From positions 22,289-86,288 of the forward strand of contig JAFXUD010000063.1 of assembly GCA_017535315.1 (NCBI GenBank): a stretch of DNA of 64,000 nucleotides, given 5' to 3'. Numbering within the stretch: the stretch's first letter is position 1; every line of letters begins with the position of its first letter. Source of the DNA: Victivallales bacterium. Lineage in GTDB: Bacteria; Verrucomicrobiota; Lentisphaeria; Oligosphaerales; Oligosphaeraceae. Position numbers and translations under genes: made by a program. Positions 45,141 to 54,059 of the stretch are shown here, piece after piece. The notes beneath the pieces are model-generated. The model ran no database searches. It saw only the letters and a list, made by a program, of their open reading frames with translations, and was not told the origin of the DNA.

Positions 45141-47156
45141 CTACTGTTTTTTGCTCAACAACATACTGACCGTACCCATGGGCGGGAGCTTGGTTCCCAA
45201 GCGCGTCACTCCATCTTCGTGAATCAAAATGGGAGGCAGCACGAAACCTCCCGACAGCATTTCATTGAACTCATATGTCCCTTTGAGCACAACGCTGGGC
45301 CACTGGTAGGTCGGCTTCATGTTCGCCATAAAGAGATGCAGCAGACCATCGTCTGACGTGTATCCCCAGAGGCACACAGTTTCTGGGTGTTCCTCCACAC
45401 GCATGGCAGAGAAGGCGGTGTTTAGGGAACGGGCTGCTTGGGCGAGAAAATCTGAAGGACATCCCTGTTCAGGTAAATCGCAGAGCCACGTGTAGGGTTT
45501 GTCTGGCCACTCACATGGAAGAAGGTCACACTGGAACGTTTCTTGCTCAATGCCATCCTTCATCAGACTGAAGCAGTAAAATTTTGGGGGAGGTACGACC
45601 GACGGGGGGCTGCCGCCCCCCGAACCCCCTGCTATGGAAGACCCACCATATCCGATGTACGCTACATTGCCACCAGAAGCCTTCTGTATGGTCGTGAGTT
45701 CCTCTTCGCTGAAGAAGCCAGGGTGCAGGACAACCAGCGGGCCAGCGCCTGCTTCGGGCAAATCGTCAATCCGCACGATGGTGGGTAGCACCGCCCCATG
45801 CGCCAGCAACTTAGCCAGAAGGAGGTGCGAATTGAGGTACGCCTGCCCGTAGCGGTAACTTTCAAGCTCGCGACGGTGTGCTTCGTCGCTCCACACGACA
45901 CGCGGAAATGGCAGTGATGCCACATCGCCATCAAACGCATTGCGGTAGAGGTTGTCGAACATCTCCCACTCTGCCTTGCGGATGCCGTCTGCCAGACAGA
46001 CGGTCACGCCCTCAAGCACACGCTGCGTGCCATAGAGAAGATTTGCGTAGGCATAGACCTCCGTCTCCATGAACATTGGTGCGTGGTGGAGAACGTTGTA
46101 CTGCTCAAGACCGTCCTTGACGCAGTGCAGCAGGAGCATCGTGCTGTTGGGCAAAAACGCCTTCAGGCGCAGGAGCATCGAGCGGTAGTCGTCCAACTTG
46201 GGCGTACCCGTATGGTTCCATCCCTCAAGTTCGACGGCGGCGGCGTTCGCCTCGCATATCCAGGTGTGGACGCCTGCATCTTCCATCAGCCTGTAGTCAA
46301 CGCCATAGCGGATGTACGCCTCCAGCGGGTCGCGCGTCCAGCAGGTGTTGACAGCATGCCCCCAGCCATTTCTCTCCAGCATGGCAATGGTCTTCCGCCA
46401 GAACTGCGCATGGCGCCTCGCGTGGAACGCTGTCCACTGCTCACGTACATTGTTCAGTATCCACTCTGCGCGTGCAAGAATAGAAAGTAGCGACGACGGC
46501 CCGTCGTCGAAACGACAATGGATGCCCGTGGCCTCCTCGAACTGCCCTACCATATCGTCCGAAAAGTCCGCATGAGCGATGTTTTCGCGCGGGTGACCGT
46601 ATCCGTCGGCGCCGTGAAGCCCGTCAAAACCGTAGTCGCGTATGAACGCCTCCAACTGACGGACAAAGAAATCCTCGTAAAGCGAACCATCGGCGAGGCG
46701 CTTCCAGATGCAAAGCGAGGTTTTCTGCCCCTTGCAATCAACGTAGCGCACCTCCTGGTGGTGGTCAATCCACTCGTCTGTATCGGGCACTCCCTTTTGC
46801 CGCTGGTATTCCTTGGACCATAACTGGTCGAAGAAGCTCACATAGACCTTGACACCATGGCGGTGCAGTTCGGCAATGAGCCCGCGCAACTGAAAGCGCG
46901 TCCAGTTCTGGATATCGTGCTCTTCGTTTCTCGGACGTGCCTGATAGGCGCAGTGCTTCAACCCGATGGGAGCGTCCTCATCCAGCCCGTGATGCGAATG
47001 AATCAAATCCGTGTTCCAAATCAAGATGGAAATCACCTCTGGCTTGATTTCCATCCGCGAAAGCAATTCGCCGACGCCATAATCCCCCTGACGATTGTCG
47101 AAGCCAATCAGCTCAATCCAGAGGTATTTGAAAAATGAAGGGGGTTGGATAATCAT
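45141..47156 (-). CDS. Cytoplasmic TIM-barrel glycosidase-like protein with palindrome-derived insertion
   Basis: 671 residues without signal peptide, starting MIIQPPSFFKYLWIELIGFD. Barrel-like segments: GVKVYVSFFDQLW, YGFDGLHGADGYGHPRENI, GWGHAVNTCWTRDPLEAYIR and a late PLVVLHPGFFSEEE glutamine-amidotransferase-like part. The DGLHGADGYG acidic residues may be catalytic. At about residues 510-530 lies an odd Gly/Ser/Pro stretch (GGSGGGSPPSVVPPP) encoded by a G/C palindrome, probably an in-frame insertion. Being intracellular, it may process imported oligosaccharides. The family is not recognised. Confidence 0.75.
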   Translation of the reverse strand: MIIQPPSFFKYLWIELIGFDNRQGDYGVGELLSRMEIKPEVISILIWNTDLIHSHHGLDEDAPIGLKHCAYQARPRNEEHDIQNWTRFQLRGLIAELHRHGVKVYVSFFDQLWSKEYQRQKGVPDTDEWIDHHQEVRYVDCKGQKTSLCIWKRLADGSLYEDFFVRQLEAFIRDYGFDGLHGADGYGHPRENIAHADFSDDMVGQFEEATGIHCRFDDGPSSLLSILARAEWILNNVREQWTAFHARRHAQFWRKTIAMLERNGWGHAVNTCWTRDPLEAYIRYGVDYRLMEDAGVHTWICEANAAAVELEGWNHTGTPKLDDYRSMLLRLKAFLPNSTMLLLHCVKDGLEQYNVLHHAPMFMETEVYAYANLLYGTQRVLEGVTVCLADGIRKAEWEMFDNLYRNAFDGDVASLPFPRVVWSDEAHRRELESYRYGQAYLNSHLLLAKLLAHGAVLPTIVRIDDLPEAGAGPLVVLHPGFFSEEELTTIQKASGGNVAYIGYGGSSIAGGSGGGSPPSVVPPPKFYCFSLMKDGIEQETFQCDLLPCEWPDKPYTWLCDLPEQGCPSDFLAQAARSLNTAFSAMRVEEHPETVCLWGYTSDDGLLHLFMANMKPTYQWPSVVLKGTYEFNEMLSGGFVLPPILIHEDGVTRLGTKLPPMGTVSMLLSKKQ
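45601..45622. repeat. G/C palindrome inside a coding sequence
   Basis: GACGGGGGGCTGCCGCCCCC and CG: a near-perfect hairpin in frame within the 45141-47156 gene. The core resembles the intergenic palindrome at 11955-11978. It encodes low-complexity GGGSPP, unlike the surrounding protein. Confidence 0.6.
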
Positions 47157-47742
47157 TATCTCTAATTCCCGCCCTCACTTTCTAACTACAACAGCCAGAA
47201 ATGCGGGAACAACTATACTTTAACAGCCGTCACCTTATTTGCAAACTCCAGCCCTCTTTTTTCTGAATTTGCGAAAGTGCTGCCCAGTTAGTCCAGACAC
47301 AGCCATCTTTCTATTCTTATACATTTTTCCTATTCTTTCTAATCTTAATTTTCTGCGGAAGGATTTGTCGCGAGGCAGCCTAGGAATTTTTACAGAATCC
47401 CCTAAGACAACGAAAGAAGGCTGCCGTCTGAGGAACTCAAAATACACGTTCCATAATTTGAAAATGCCTTCGAGGTAGTTACATTAGAAGTGTTTTTTGC
47501 CGTAGTCCACGATAGCCAGAATGCGCCTTGCCGCTTCGCTACGCTACGCGGCAAGGCGCACGGGGACTGGGGGGCATCTGACCGTGGGTTTCGCTTCGCC
47601 GCTATCGCGGCTTCGCTCCACCCACGGCTATCCTCTTGCCGCCGCTTACGCGGCTCTTCTCTGTTGGAAAAGTCCAATCGGCAACTAAAGTATATAATCC
47701 CCATATAAAATGCTTATCCCCAAAAAACAAGGATGTTAGAAC
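47157..47742. other. Gene-free region with MITE core, copy D
   Basis: 586 bp between divergent genes. 47523-47655 matches the interior of the 9951-10147 element (CGCCTTGCCGCTTCG, CCGTGGGTTTCGCTTCG, CCACCCACGGCTAT, GCCGCCGCTTACGCGGCT) with an extra CGCCGCTATCGCGGCT hairpin but no clear GTAACTATTCAG ends (a GTAGTTACATTAGAAG at 47474 is similar). 47160-47470 is AT-rich with a minus-strand open frame (47235-47447, basic peptide) that I cannot support as a gene. Promoters of both flanking genes should lie here. Confidence 0.6.
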
Positions 47743-49188
47743 ATGCTGGAATCAGGTAAAGAGTACGTATCGGAAGTACGAGCAAAGATTCTTCCCGCCG
47801 TTGATGTCGTTGTGGCAGGCGGTGGCACGGCTGGGGTAATTGCCGCGTTGGCGGCAGCCCGCAACGGGGCGCAAACGATGTTGATTGAAGAGAGAGGTTT
47901 TGTCGGTGGCATGTTGACTGGCGGCAATGCTGGCATCACGATGTTTACCAAATACTCTGGCAAAACGGAAGAGCATGTGGCGGATTTGAAATGCCTGGCG
48001 GAGAATCCAGATGAATTGCATGTCGCCAAGGGAATACCAATGGAGATTACCAGGCGTCTGCTCAAGGAAGGGAGTGCCTTGGGTAACCATGGAACGGTCG
48101 GTGCCTACCTGTTTACTAGCAGCGAGGATTTCAAACGTCTGCTTTTTGAGATGCTGGAGGAAGCGCATGTCAAAATCCGCCTCCACACGATGGTCGTCGA
48201 TGTTGTCAAAAACGGCAGTGCGATTGAAGGAATAGTTCTGGAATCCAAGTCGGGACGCGAAGTGGTGCCAGCGCGGCAGTTCATCGACGCCACGGGGGAT
48301 GGCGACCTTTCCGTGCGGGCTGGAGCCGATTACACCGTTGGGGTCACCAAGGAGGATATCTGCGCGACGCCAGACAAAATCGGCATGATGTCAGTGATGG
48401 GAGTCATGTTCAAGGTCGGCAATGTTGATTTGGACAAAGTATTCGACTGGATGAAAGAACATCCTGAGCATTTTCGCAAGCACCCCTTTGCATGCTTCAG
48501 TTATGACGAGGCCCTTGAACGCTACCGACGCGGGGAGATGGCAACCTTCCTTGTCTCTCGTGAAGGGGAGTATCCCTCAGTGTTCCAGGTCTATAATCTG
48601 CCGACTCGTGGCGTTGTAACTCTATGTTGTCCAAGCATATCGGGAATGGACGGCTGCAATGCAGATGACATAAGCCGTGCCGAGATCATGATATCCAAAA
48701 TGTTGGCGCGCTGGATGCAGGGCATCCGTACTATCCCAGGGTTTGAAGATGCGTTCTTGCTCCAGGTTCCTGAAATGGGTGTGCGTGAGACACGCCATAT
48801 TCAGGGGGATTACCTGCTGGGGTTGATGGACATCTATGAGCAAAAGAGTTTTGATGACTGCATCGGCTTCGGAGCCCATCCGATTGATGCCAATCCACGC
48901 CCAGAGTGGCTAAAAGACCCGTTAACCAGTTACCCGCCTCGCTGGTTCTTCCAAATCCCCTTCCGCTCGCTGCTGGTGAAAAAACTGGACAATCTGCTGG
49001 TCGCAGGGCGTTGCATCTCAGCGACGCATGAGGCCTTTGGCTGCATCCGCCCCACTGTGCAATGCATGGTGATTGGGGAAGCCGCTGGAACCGCCGCGGC
49101 AATGGCCATTCAGGAAAACCTGCCCTTACGCAAACTATCATACGACACACTGCGTGCACGGCTCAAGGCCAATGGCGCACGTTGCTAA
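47743..49188 (+). CDS. FAD-dependent oxidoreductase
   Basis: 481 residues of the FAD_oxidored type. Dinucleotide-binding motif VVVAGGGTAGVIAAL (glycines at 26-28 and 31) with LIEERGFVGGMLTGGN right after, and the late ATG-type motif FIDATGDGDLSVRAGADY plus VAGRCISATHEAFGCIRPT near the C-terminus (FAD ribityl contact). Proteins of this group are common in polysaccharide-degrading loci of PVC bacteria and Bacteroidetes; their substrates are mostly unknown. Ribosome site AAGGA. It is followed 18 bp later by lyxose isomerase, so the two are one operon. Confidence 0.85.
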   Translation: MLESGKEYVSEVRAKILPAVDVVVAGGGTAGVIAALAAARNGAQTMLIEERGFVGGMLTGGNAGITMFTKYSGKTEEHVADLKCLAENPDELHVAKGIPMEITRRLLKEGSALGNHGTVGAYLFTSSEDFKRLLFEMLEEAHVKIRLHTMVVDVVKNGSAIEGIVLESKSGREVVPARQFIDATGDGDLSVRAGADYTVGVTKEDICATPDKIGMMSVMGVMFKVGNVDLDKVFDWMKEHPEHFRKHPFACFSYDEALERYRRGEMATFLVSREGEYPSVFQVYNLPTRGVVTLCCPSISGMDGCNADDISRAEIMISKMLARWMQGIRTIPGFEDAFLLQVPEMGVRETRHIQGDYLLGLMDIYEQKSFDDCIGFGAHPIDANPRPEWLKDPLTSYPPRWFFQIPFRSLLVKKLDNLLVAGRCISATHEAFGCIRPTVQCMVIGEAAGTAAAMAIQENLPLRKLSYDTLRARLKANGARC

Positions 49189-49206
49189 CAAACCACGGGA
49201 AGCATC

Positions 49207-49902
49207 ATGTTAAAACGGAGCCAAATCAACTATACCGTCGGCATTGCCAAACGAATCTTTGCAGAACTTGGATTAAGGCTGCCCCCATTTGCGTTTATGA
49301 CAACCAGTGACTGGCTTGCCGCTGGCCATGAGTATGACGAAATCCGCGACTGCAATCTGGGTTGGGATGTTACGGACTTCGGAATGGAGGATTTTGCGCT
49401 CTATGGACGCTGCCTGTTTACGCTCCGAAATGGCAAGAATAACGATGCTTATCCAAAATCATACGCGGAAAAGTTCATTCTTGACCCCGAAGGACAGCGT
49501 GCCCCTGCCCATTTCCACAAGAGCAAACGGGAGGATATCATCAATCGCGGAATCGGCGAAATTGTGATTGACCTAGCTAGTTCAACTCCTGATGGAGCGA
49601 TGGACACGCGTCCGCTATCGATTGCCATCGACGGGGTGCGCCGTACCATCCAGTCCCAGACCAGAGTCGTTCTCAAACCTGGTCAAAGTATTCATCTTGA
49701 GCCTGGGGTCATTCACTCTTTCTGGGGAGAGCATGGCATCAAAATCGATGGTGTGAACTACACGGCATCTGGCGAGGTTTCAAGTGTCTGCAACGATTTC
49801 AATGACAACTTTTTCCTGAACGGAGCCCCTCGTTTCCCAGGCATTGAGGAGGATGTGGCGCGCGATTTCTACCTCTGTCAGGAATATCCAGCAGCTAAAT
49901 AA
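49207..49902 (+). CDS. D-lyxose ketol-isomerase (cupin)
   Basis: 231 residues, matching the YdaE/D-lyxose isomerase family, which interconverts D-lyxose and D-xylulose (and often D-mannose and D-fructose). Cupin metal ligands are visible: H102 and H104 in APAHFHKSKRED, E109, and H170 in LEPGVIHSFWGEHG. Begins MLKRSQINYTVGIAKRIFAE. Operon partner of the FAD oxidoreductase. Physiological substrate is inferred only. Confidence 0.85.
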   Translation: MLKRSQINYTVGIAKRIFAELGLRLPPFAFMTTSDWLAAGHEYDEIRDCNLGWDVTDFGMEDFALYGRCLFTLRNGKNNDAYPKSYAEKFILDPEGQRAPAHFHKSKREDIINRGIGEIVIDLASSTPDGAMDTRPLSIAIDGVRRTIQSQTRVVLKPGQSIHLEPGVIHSFWGEHGIKIDGVNYTASGEVSSVCNDFNDNFFLNGAPRFPGIEEDVARDFYLCQEYPAAK

Positions 49903-49914
49903 GGGGAATTATGT

Positions 49915-50010
49915 ACTTTAGTTTCCGACATGCTCTAGGTCTTCTAGGGTAAGTCCTCTAAGTTTAGCTCCTCTAGGTCCTCTAAGTTTTCTAGGGCTTA
50001 AGTCCTCGTC
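49915..50010. repeat. CTCTAGGTCCTCTAAG low-complexity array
   Basis: Irregular tandem words CTCTAGG, TCTTCTAGGG, CCTCTAAG in the gap between the lyxose isomerase gene and the convergent DUF4091 gene. Same placement in a gene-tail gap as the arrays at 17431, 20903 and 22203, but with an unrelated unit. Confidence 0.65.
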
Positions 50011-50025
50011 GGCAGACGCCAGACC

Positions 50026-52971
50026 TTACTTTTGTACCTTCAAAATCAGGTCAATCATTTTTTCACGAATCTCATCGAAATAGACCTGATTGGCTGGGGG
50101 CCTGAACACGATGGTATAAGGGGCGCTCTCAATCAGCGCGGCCATCTCCTTTGCCAGTTCGCTCTCCTTGTCCGCCTTCTCATAGCACTCCTTCAACAGG
50201 GCATAATATTTCATATCAACCATGCCAGCCTTAAGGCATTCATTGCGGATCGAGGTGACTGGGTGCAGATTCGAGTATGTGACCACTTCGCCGCATGTCG
50301 CCTCGCGCCAGCAGCGTGTCCTGTATTTATGGGAGGAATGCTCGTAGAGGTTATATCCGCCCAGCTTGAAAAATGGCACGGTCCAGGGACCATGGCGATA
50401 ATAGTCCTTCAGGCTGGCACGTGCACTGGTATGGCAATAGTAAATGGTGATAAGCTTATTCTTCTCCCGCAGAATCTTCAGCAGGGGGGCATACTCCTTT
50501 GATGTGAAAAAGCGTGTATTCCAGAAACACCACTCATGCACGTAGGGGACCAATGGCATCATCGCATCGCAGGGAATGTCCCTGGCACCCCAGGTAACCA
50601 TTATCCTGAGCTCGGGATTTGCCTTGACCGCCAATTCTGCCGCCTTTGTCATCGCGGGAACGTGCGACATAAACGGTTCATCCAATATCTCAATGCTCCA
50701 TCTGTCAATCGGGAAATCGCATTTGGCACGCACTGCATCAATCTCCGCCATATAGTTCACCCATGTCTTCTCCCAAACTGGCGTAAGAGGCTCAATCTTT
50801 TCCTTCCGAATTACATTGAAGAGGTGGTATAGCGCCCCGTAATGGAAGCATAGCTCAATGTTGTCAGCCAGTCCATACTCCTTGGCCCACTGCATATAGG
50901 TCTTGATTTTTTCCTCCATGGCCTCGGTACGGCGAGCGGTCACATTGCCTTCGGCGTCAAAATCAAATGAGGCCTTCCACACGCTGACCTGAAACACGTT
51001 GATACCCGCGTCGGCCATCATCTTGAAATCCTCTTTGTTGCGGGCCTCCTGGTACATGCCATGCCGCAGGACAGGCTTGCTTGAAAGTTGAAATGGCAGC
51101 ACCTCAAATGAAAATGGGATGTCCCTATAGCTCGCATTTTTCTTTGCCAGAGTGCCCTCCTCGCCCAGGGGTATCACACGAACCATTCCCCTATATGTTC
51201 CAGGGGAGACGTTCCAGGTGTCAAACTGTACAAAGACGGGGGCTGATTCCCATGGAGGCACCACGATACTCTGCGCCAGGTCCATAGGCACCAGCGGGTC
51301 ATATCTGCGCCCATGGGAGGCCTCGTCGCCATCCTTCACACGCACGGCGCGAAGCAATTGGATTTTTCCAGGCGGGTATGGCTTGCCATCCTTTGTCTCC
51401 AAGGTCCATTTTTCCGATGTGTCTGCATTCATTGCGCTTAGAACAATTCTATACTCTTCGGTCTGCTCCGTAAGATTCGTGATGGCCAATGGCACGATGT
51501 GCAACTCGTTGCCCGCAGACCTGTCCTGAATGGACTTTGGAGGATTGGCCAGTGAGGCTGGTACGAATGGAATCTGTGGGTCCAATGTAATCGGATTCTT
51601 CGTAAGTACGTATTTACGTCCTGCCAGCTCCTCCTTCAGGATACGCTCATTGAAGAAAATGACCTTCCCCATATTAGCGGTTGCATCCTGGCCAGGCTCC
51701 CATTTTTGTATCTCGCCTGACAGCTTTTCAAATGGCTTTGACTTTGACAAAAGCTCTGCTTTCTTGGCATTACCCCAGGTATTTGCCCCATTTGGGAAAA
51801 GATACCCCCAGTCCGTAATGGTGTGGAAGCCATCCTTGGCAAGAGCTGACGAGCTTGTTTCCCGTTCAGGCGTACGATTTCGGGCTATCAGGAAGCGTAT
51901 CGTATCTTCCGCCTTAAATGGCTGGCTCCATCCCAAAAGGGAAATCGGCAACACAGCCCTGACCATCCATGCATTCTCCTCCTTTGCAACCTCTGCGGAC
52001 CAGGCATCATATTCCGAAACGGCATCCGAGAATCCACGTCCCATCCAACGTCCACCGCCAGCCGCAACCACAAACTGATTCAGGCGCCTGTCACTGGACT
52101 TTGTGTCAAAGAAAATCTCCACGCAGTCGTCATTCCACACACTTCCACCGACATCCTTGACATTTGCCGCCAGCTTGTCCATAAAGGGCTCGTCGCACCG
52201 AACAACCACAATCAAATTGCCGTCCTTTATTTGTATGCTGTAATGCGTGTCTGCACTGGCGGGCTCCCCCGTTCTAAGTTTCACAAATCCACTACCAGTC
52301 TGCCCTGGCTCGACACAGGGGAATATCACAGGCTTCTCCGATGATTCGCAAGCCTTTGAACTGGAAGCCGATGGCAAAAGGGTCGTCTGCTTGCGTATCT
52401 GTATCTTATCGACCATGTAATAACTGCCAATCTTATGGAGATTCTTCCACTTTTCATGGGCATTCAATGAGAGACACAGCGCAGCATATTTGACATCGCT
52501 ACCAACCTGGAAAGTCCCCTTTACAACAGACCACTCATCCGAAGGGACGGGACGTTTCTCCAATGAAACAGTACCGTCCTTCATGTCCTTCCAGAAATCC
52601 TCGCCACGCCACCCTGTGAAGCGGATTGAGGGCATGACACTGCCCTTTATTTCAAACTGGAACTCATATATGGTGTGGGACGTTACGGCGAAACCAGGGT
52701 GATTTTTGCCGTCCCTGCCAAACCAGGCAACCGCATATTCGGATTTCAAACCTGTTTTCTCCTCCACGAATTCTTTCACAAGCGTCACTTTCAAGCACCT
52801 GTTCCAGGTGGTGTCCTCGGTCACTATTTTCGTCTCCATTGTCCCTGCATGGGACGAAAAATAGCAATCTGACAGGCCATCCTTGTCAAACTCTGGGTCC
52901 TTGATTATCTCCTGGGCATTCAACCAACTGGTGAAAAAGGCGGCAAGCAGAATAACAAATCTTGTTTTCAT
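50026..52971 (-). CDS. Secreted CBM-like plus DUF4091 (GH123-type) protein
   Basis: 981 residues, signal peptide MKTRFVILLAAFFTSWLNAQE. About 25-195 resembles CBM4/9; about 215-400 a CBM9-like module (YSIQIKDGNLIVVVRCDEPF, WNDDCVEIFFDTKSSDRR, WMVRAVLPISLLGW). The C-terminal 550 residues form a beta-sandwich plus TIM barrel of the DUF4091/GH123 kind: MADAGINVFQVSVWKASFDF, and DRWSIEILDEPFMSH around residue 760, where GH123-like enzymes carry an Asp-Glu pair. This suggests N-acetylhexosaminidase-like or related chemistry, but substrate is not readable. Confidence 0.82.
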   Translation of the reverse strand: MKTRFVILLAAFFTSWLNAQEIIKDPEFDKDGLSDCYFSSHAGTMETKIVTEDTTWNRCLKVTLVKEFVEEKTGLKSEYAVAWFGRDGKNHPGFAVTSHTIYEFQFEIKGSVMPSIRFTGWRGEDFWKDMKDGTVSLEKRPVPSDEWSVVKGTFQVGSDVKYAALCLSLNAHEKWKNLHKIGSYYMVDKIQIRKQTTLLPSASSSKACESSEKPVIFPCVEPGQTGSGFVKLRTGEPASADTHYSIQIKDGNLIVVVRCDEPFMDKLAANVKDVGGSVWNDDCVEIFFDTKSSDRRLNQFVVAAGGGRWMGRGFSDAVSEYDAWSAEVAKEENAWMVRAVLPISLLGWSQPFKAEDTIRFLIARNRTPERETSSSALAKDGFHTITDWGYLFPNGANTWGNAKKAELLSKSKPFEKLSGEIQKWEPGQDATANMGKVIFFNERILKEELAGRKYVLTKNPITLDPQIPFVPASLANPPKSIQDRSAGNELHIVPLAITNLTEQTEEYRIVLSAMNADTSEKWTLETKDGKPYPPGKIQLLRAVRVKDGDEASHGRRYDPLVPMDLAQSIVVPPWESAPVFVQFDTWNVSPGTYRGMVRVIPLGEEGTLAKKNASYRDIPFSFEVLPFQLSSKPVLRHGMYQEARNKEDFKMMADAGINVFQVSVWKASFDFDAEGNVTARRTEAMEEKIKTYMQWAKEYGLADNIELCFHYGALYHLFNVIRKEKIEPLTPVWEKTWVNYMAEIDAVRAKCDFPIDRWSIEILDEPFMSHVPAMTKAAELAVKANPELRIMVTWGARDIPCDAMMPLVPYVHEWCFWNTRFFTSKEYAPLLKILREKNKLITIYYCHTSARASLKDYYRHGPWTVPFFKLGGYNLYEHSSHKYRTRCWREATCGEVVTYSNLHPVTSIRNECLKAGMVDMKYYALLKECYEKADKESELAKEMAALIESAPYTIVFRPPANQVYFDEIREKMIDLILKVQK

Positions 52972-53174
52972 AGGCTCTAAGGAAGTGATGAATGTGTTGT
53001 GTTAATCACAACCAGACGGCAGGTTTGAAAAAGGCGGAATCATGACATCTTCGCGGAAGCCTGACAAGCAACGTAAGGGGACATCATGAACCTACAATAA
53101 CATACTATGACCGTTCTTGCGCAAATTGCAAGCTGGATACCCGATGGGATCTGAAGTGGACCCAATTCTTTGGA

Positions 53175-53372
53175 CAACGCTCTGTGCCCCAAGAGGGTAG
53201 GTAACGGCAACGTTTTTTTGTTGCGCCCTTGCGGGCGCGAAGTCAGGAGGGCGGCCTTCCCCAATGCTGCGCGCCCTACGTGCGCTTGCATTGGGCTACG
53301 ATTATCGCGCACTCCGTGCGCTGGCCGCTTCGCGGTCTACGCTAAACAACCCTCTTAGGGAGCATAGCGTTG
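53175..53372. repeat. MITE-like element of a second family
   Basis: About 198 bp with inverted ends of 24 bp (CAACGCTCTGTGCCCCAAGA... and ...TCTTAGGGAGCATAGCGTTG, few mismatches). The interior is a series of small GC hairpins (GCGCCCTTGCGGGCGC, GGGCGG.., GCGCACTCCGTGCGC, GGCCGCTTCGCGGTC). No coding potential is believed. Only one copy is seen in this window. Confidence 0.7.
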
Positions 53373-53547
53373 ATAAAATACACTTTCCTTGGCGTTTTGC
53401 CATTTGCGAGATGCACTTTTTTTTCAAAATCCATAAAAATTGTAATTACCCATTTGAAACATCACAGATAATAATACATTATTGATGTTTACAGTTCTGG
53501 ATGTGTTCAGAATTGCAGACAACCACATTGTGAATTGTTGGTCACCA

Positions 53548-53620
53548 GAGGACAGTGTGCCGTAGCACAGGGGATCGTAGGCGAAAGCCTGCAGACCGCC
53601 TGTCGGATAAGGTGTCGAGT
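53548..53620 (+). ncRNA. Candidate structured RNA/leader upstream of truncated GNAT gene
   Basis: Two adjacent perfect tetraloop hairpins are seen: TGTGC-CGTA-GCACA and GTAGGC-GAAA-GCCTGC (GNRA loop), followed by CCGCCTGTCGG. About 100 nt separate them from the GNAT ATG. I cannot match it to a known riboswitch. The evidence is only base pairing and position. Confidence 0.3.
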
Positions 53621-53713
53621 GAGCACGGTTTTTCGCAAGTCCATTGCGAGAAAATCAGGCTTGTTTTGTTTCATGATACAAAAATCGATGACAAACCAAT
53701 AGGAGGTGTATCC

Positions 53714-53839
53714 ATGCATATAGAGACAGAGAGACTGCTTCTCCGTCCGTTCAGCGAGAGCGATGCATCAGACGCGCTGGAGTATCTTCGTAATCCAGTG
53801 CCTATGATTAGTCATGCATTTCTAATGATAAATATGTAA
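53714..53839 (+). pseudogene. Truncated GNAT N-acetyltransferase (RimJ/RimL type)
   Basis: Starts MHIETERLLLRPFSESDASD with a strong AGGAGGTGT ribosome site, the usual N-terminus of RimJ/RimL-like acetyltransferases. Homology ends after LEYLRNP (about residue 29); the last 12 residues before the stop are unlike the family and about 130 residues of the acetyl-CoA domain are missing. The break near 53803 probably marks a recombination boundary with the repeat-rich DNA that follows. Confidence 0.7.
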
Positions 53840-53941
53840 CCTTTTTGTTTTCCGCGTGTAATCCATAGGGTACACAACAATGACAAAGGAACAAAGAACA
53901 TGTCCATAGACCTATCAAAAGTCGATATTGTGCTGTTAATG

Positions 53942-54038
53942 GGGGAGTTCCCTTTGTTATCAGGGGAGTTCCCCTCGTTAATGTGAGAACTTTGCCCGTT
54001 AATGTGAGAGCTCTACCCGTTAATGTGAGAGCTTCCTA
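53942..54038. repeat. 21-bp direct repeats (iteron-like set 1)
   Basis: Three close copies start at 53976, 53997 and 54018 (CGTTAATGTGAGA followed by a variable 8 bp), at an exact 21-bp period, two helical turns. Two more degenerate units with GGGGAGTTCCC cores precede them at 53942 and 53963 in the same register. Spacing and number are typical of protein-binding iterons at plasmid-type origins or of operator arrays. Confidence 0.75.
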
Positions 54039-54059
54039 TTAGGTACATCTGATATTGGA

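Larger units (their letters stand above)
52972..53713. other. Gene-free region with MITE-like element and structured leader
   Basis: 742 bp. Contents: unassigned DNA to 53150; CTGAAGTGGACCCAATTCTT (53152-53171), which resembles an insertion-sequence end but is alone; a palindromic element at 53175-53372; AT-rich DNA at 53400-53520; then 53548-53700, two tetraloop hairpins and a leader before the truncated GNAT gene. No open frame here is convincing. Confidence 0.55.

Noticed and set aside
47235..47447. 70-residue basic minus-strand frame in the gap before the FAD oxidoreductase
   Set aside because: No recognisable family, no clear ribosome site, and a plus-strand frame of similar length covers it; probably chance in AT-rich DNA.
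53152..53176. CTGAAGTGGACCCAATTCTT, similar in style to IS3-type terminal repeats
   Set aside because: No partner end, transposase or target duplication is visible; it may be a solo remnant or coincidence.
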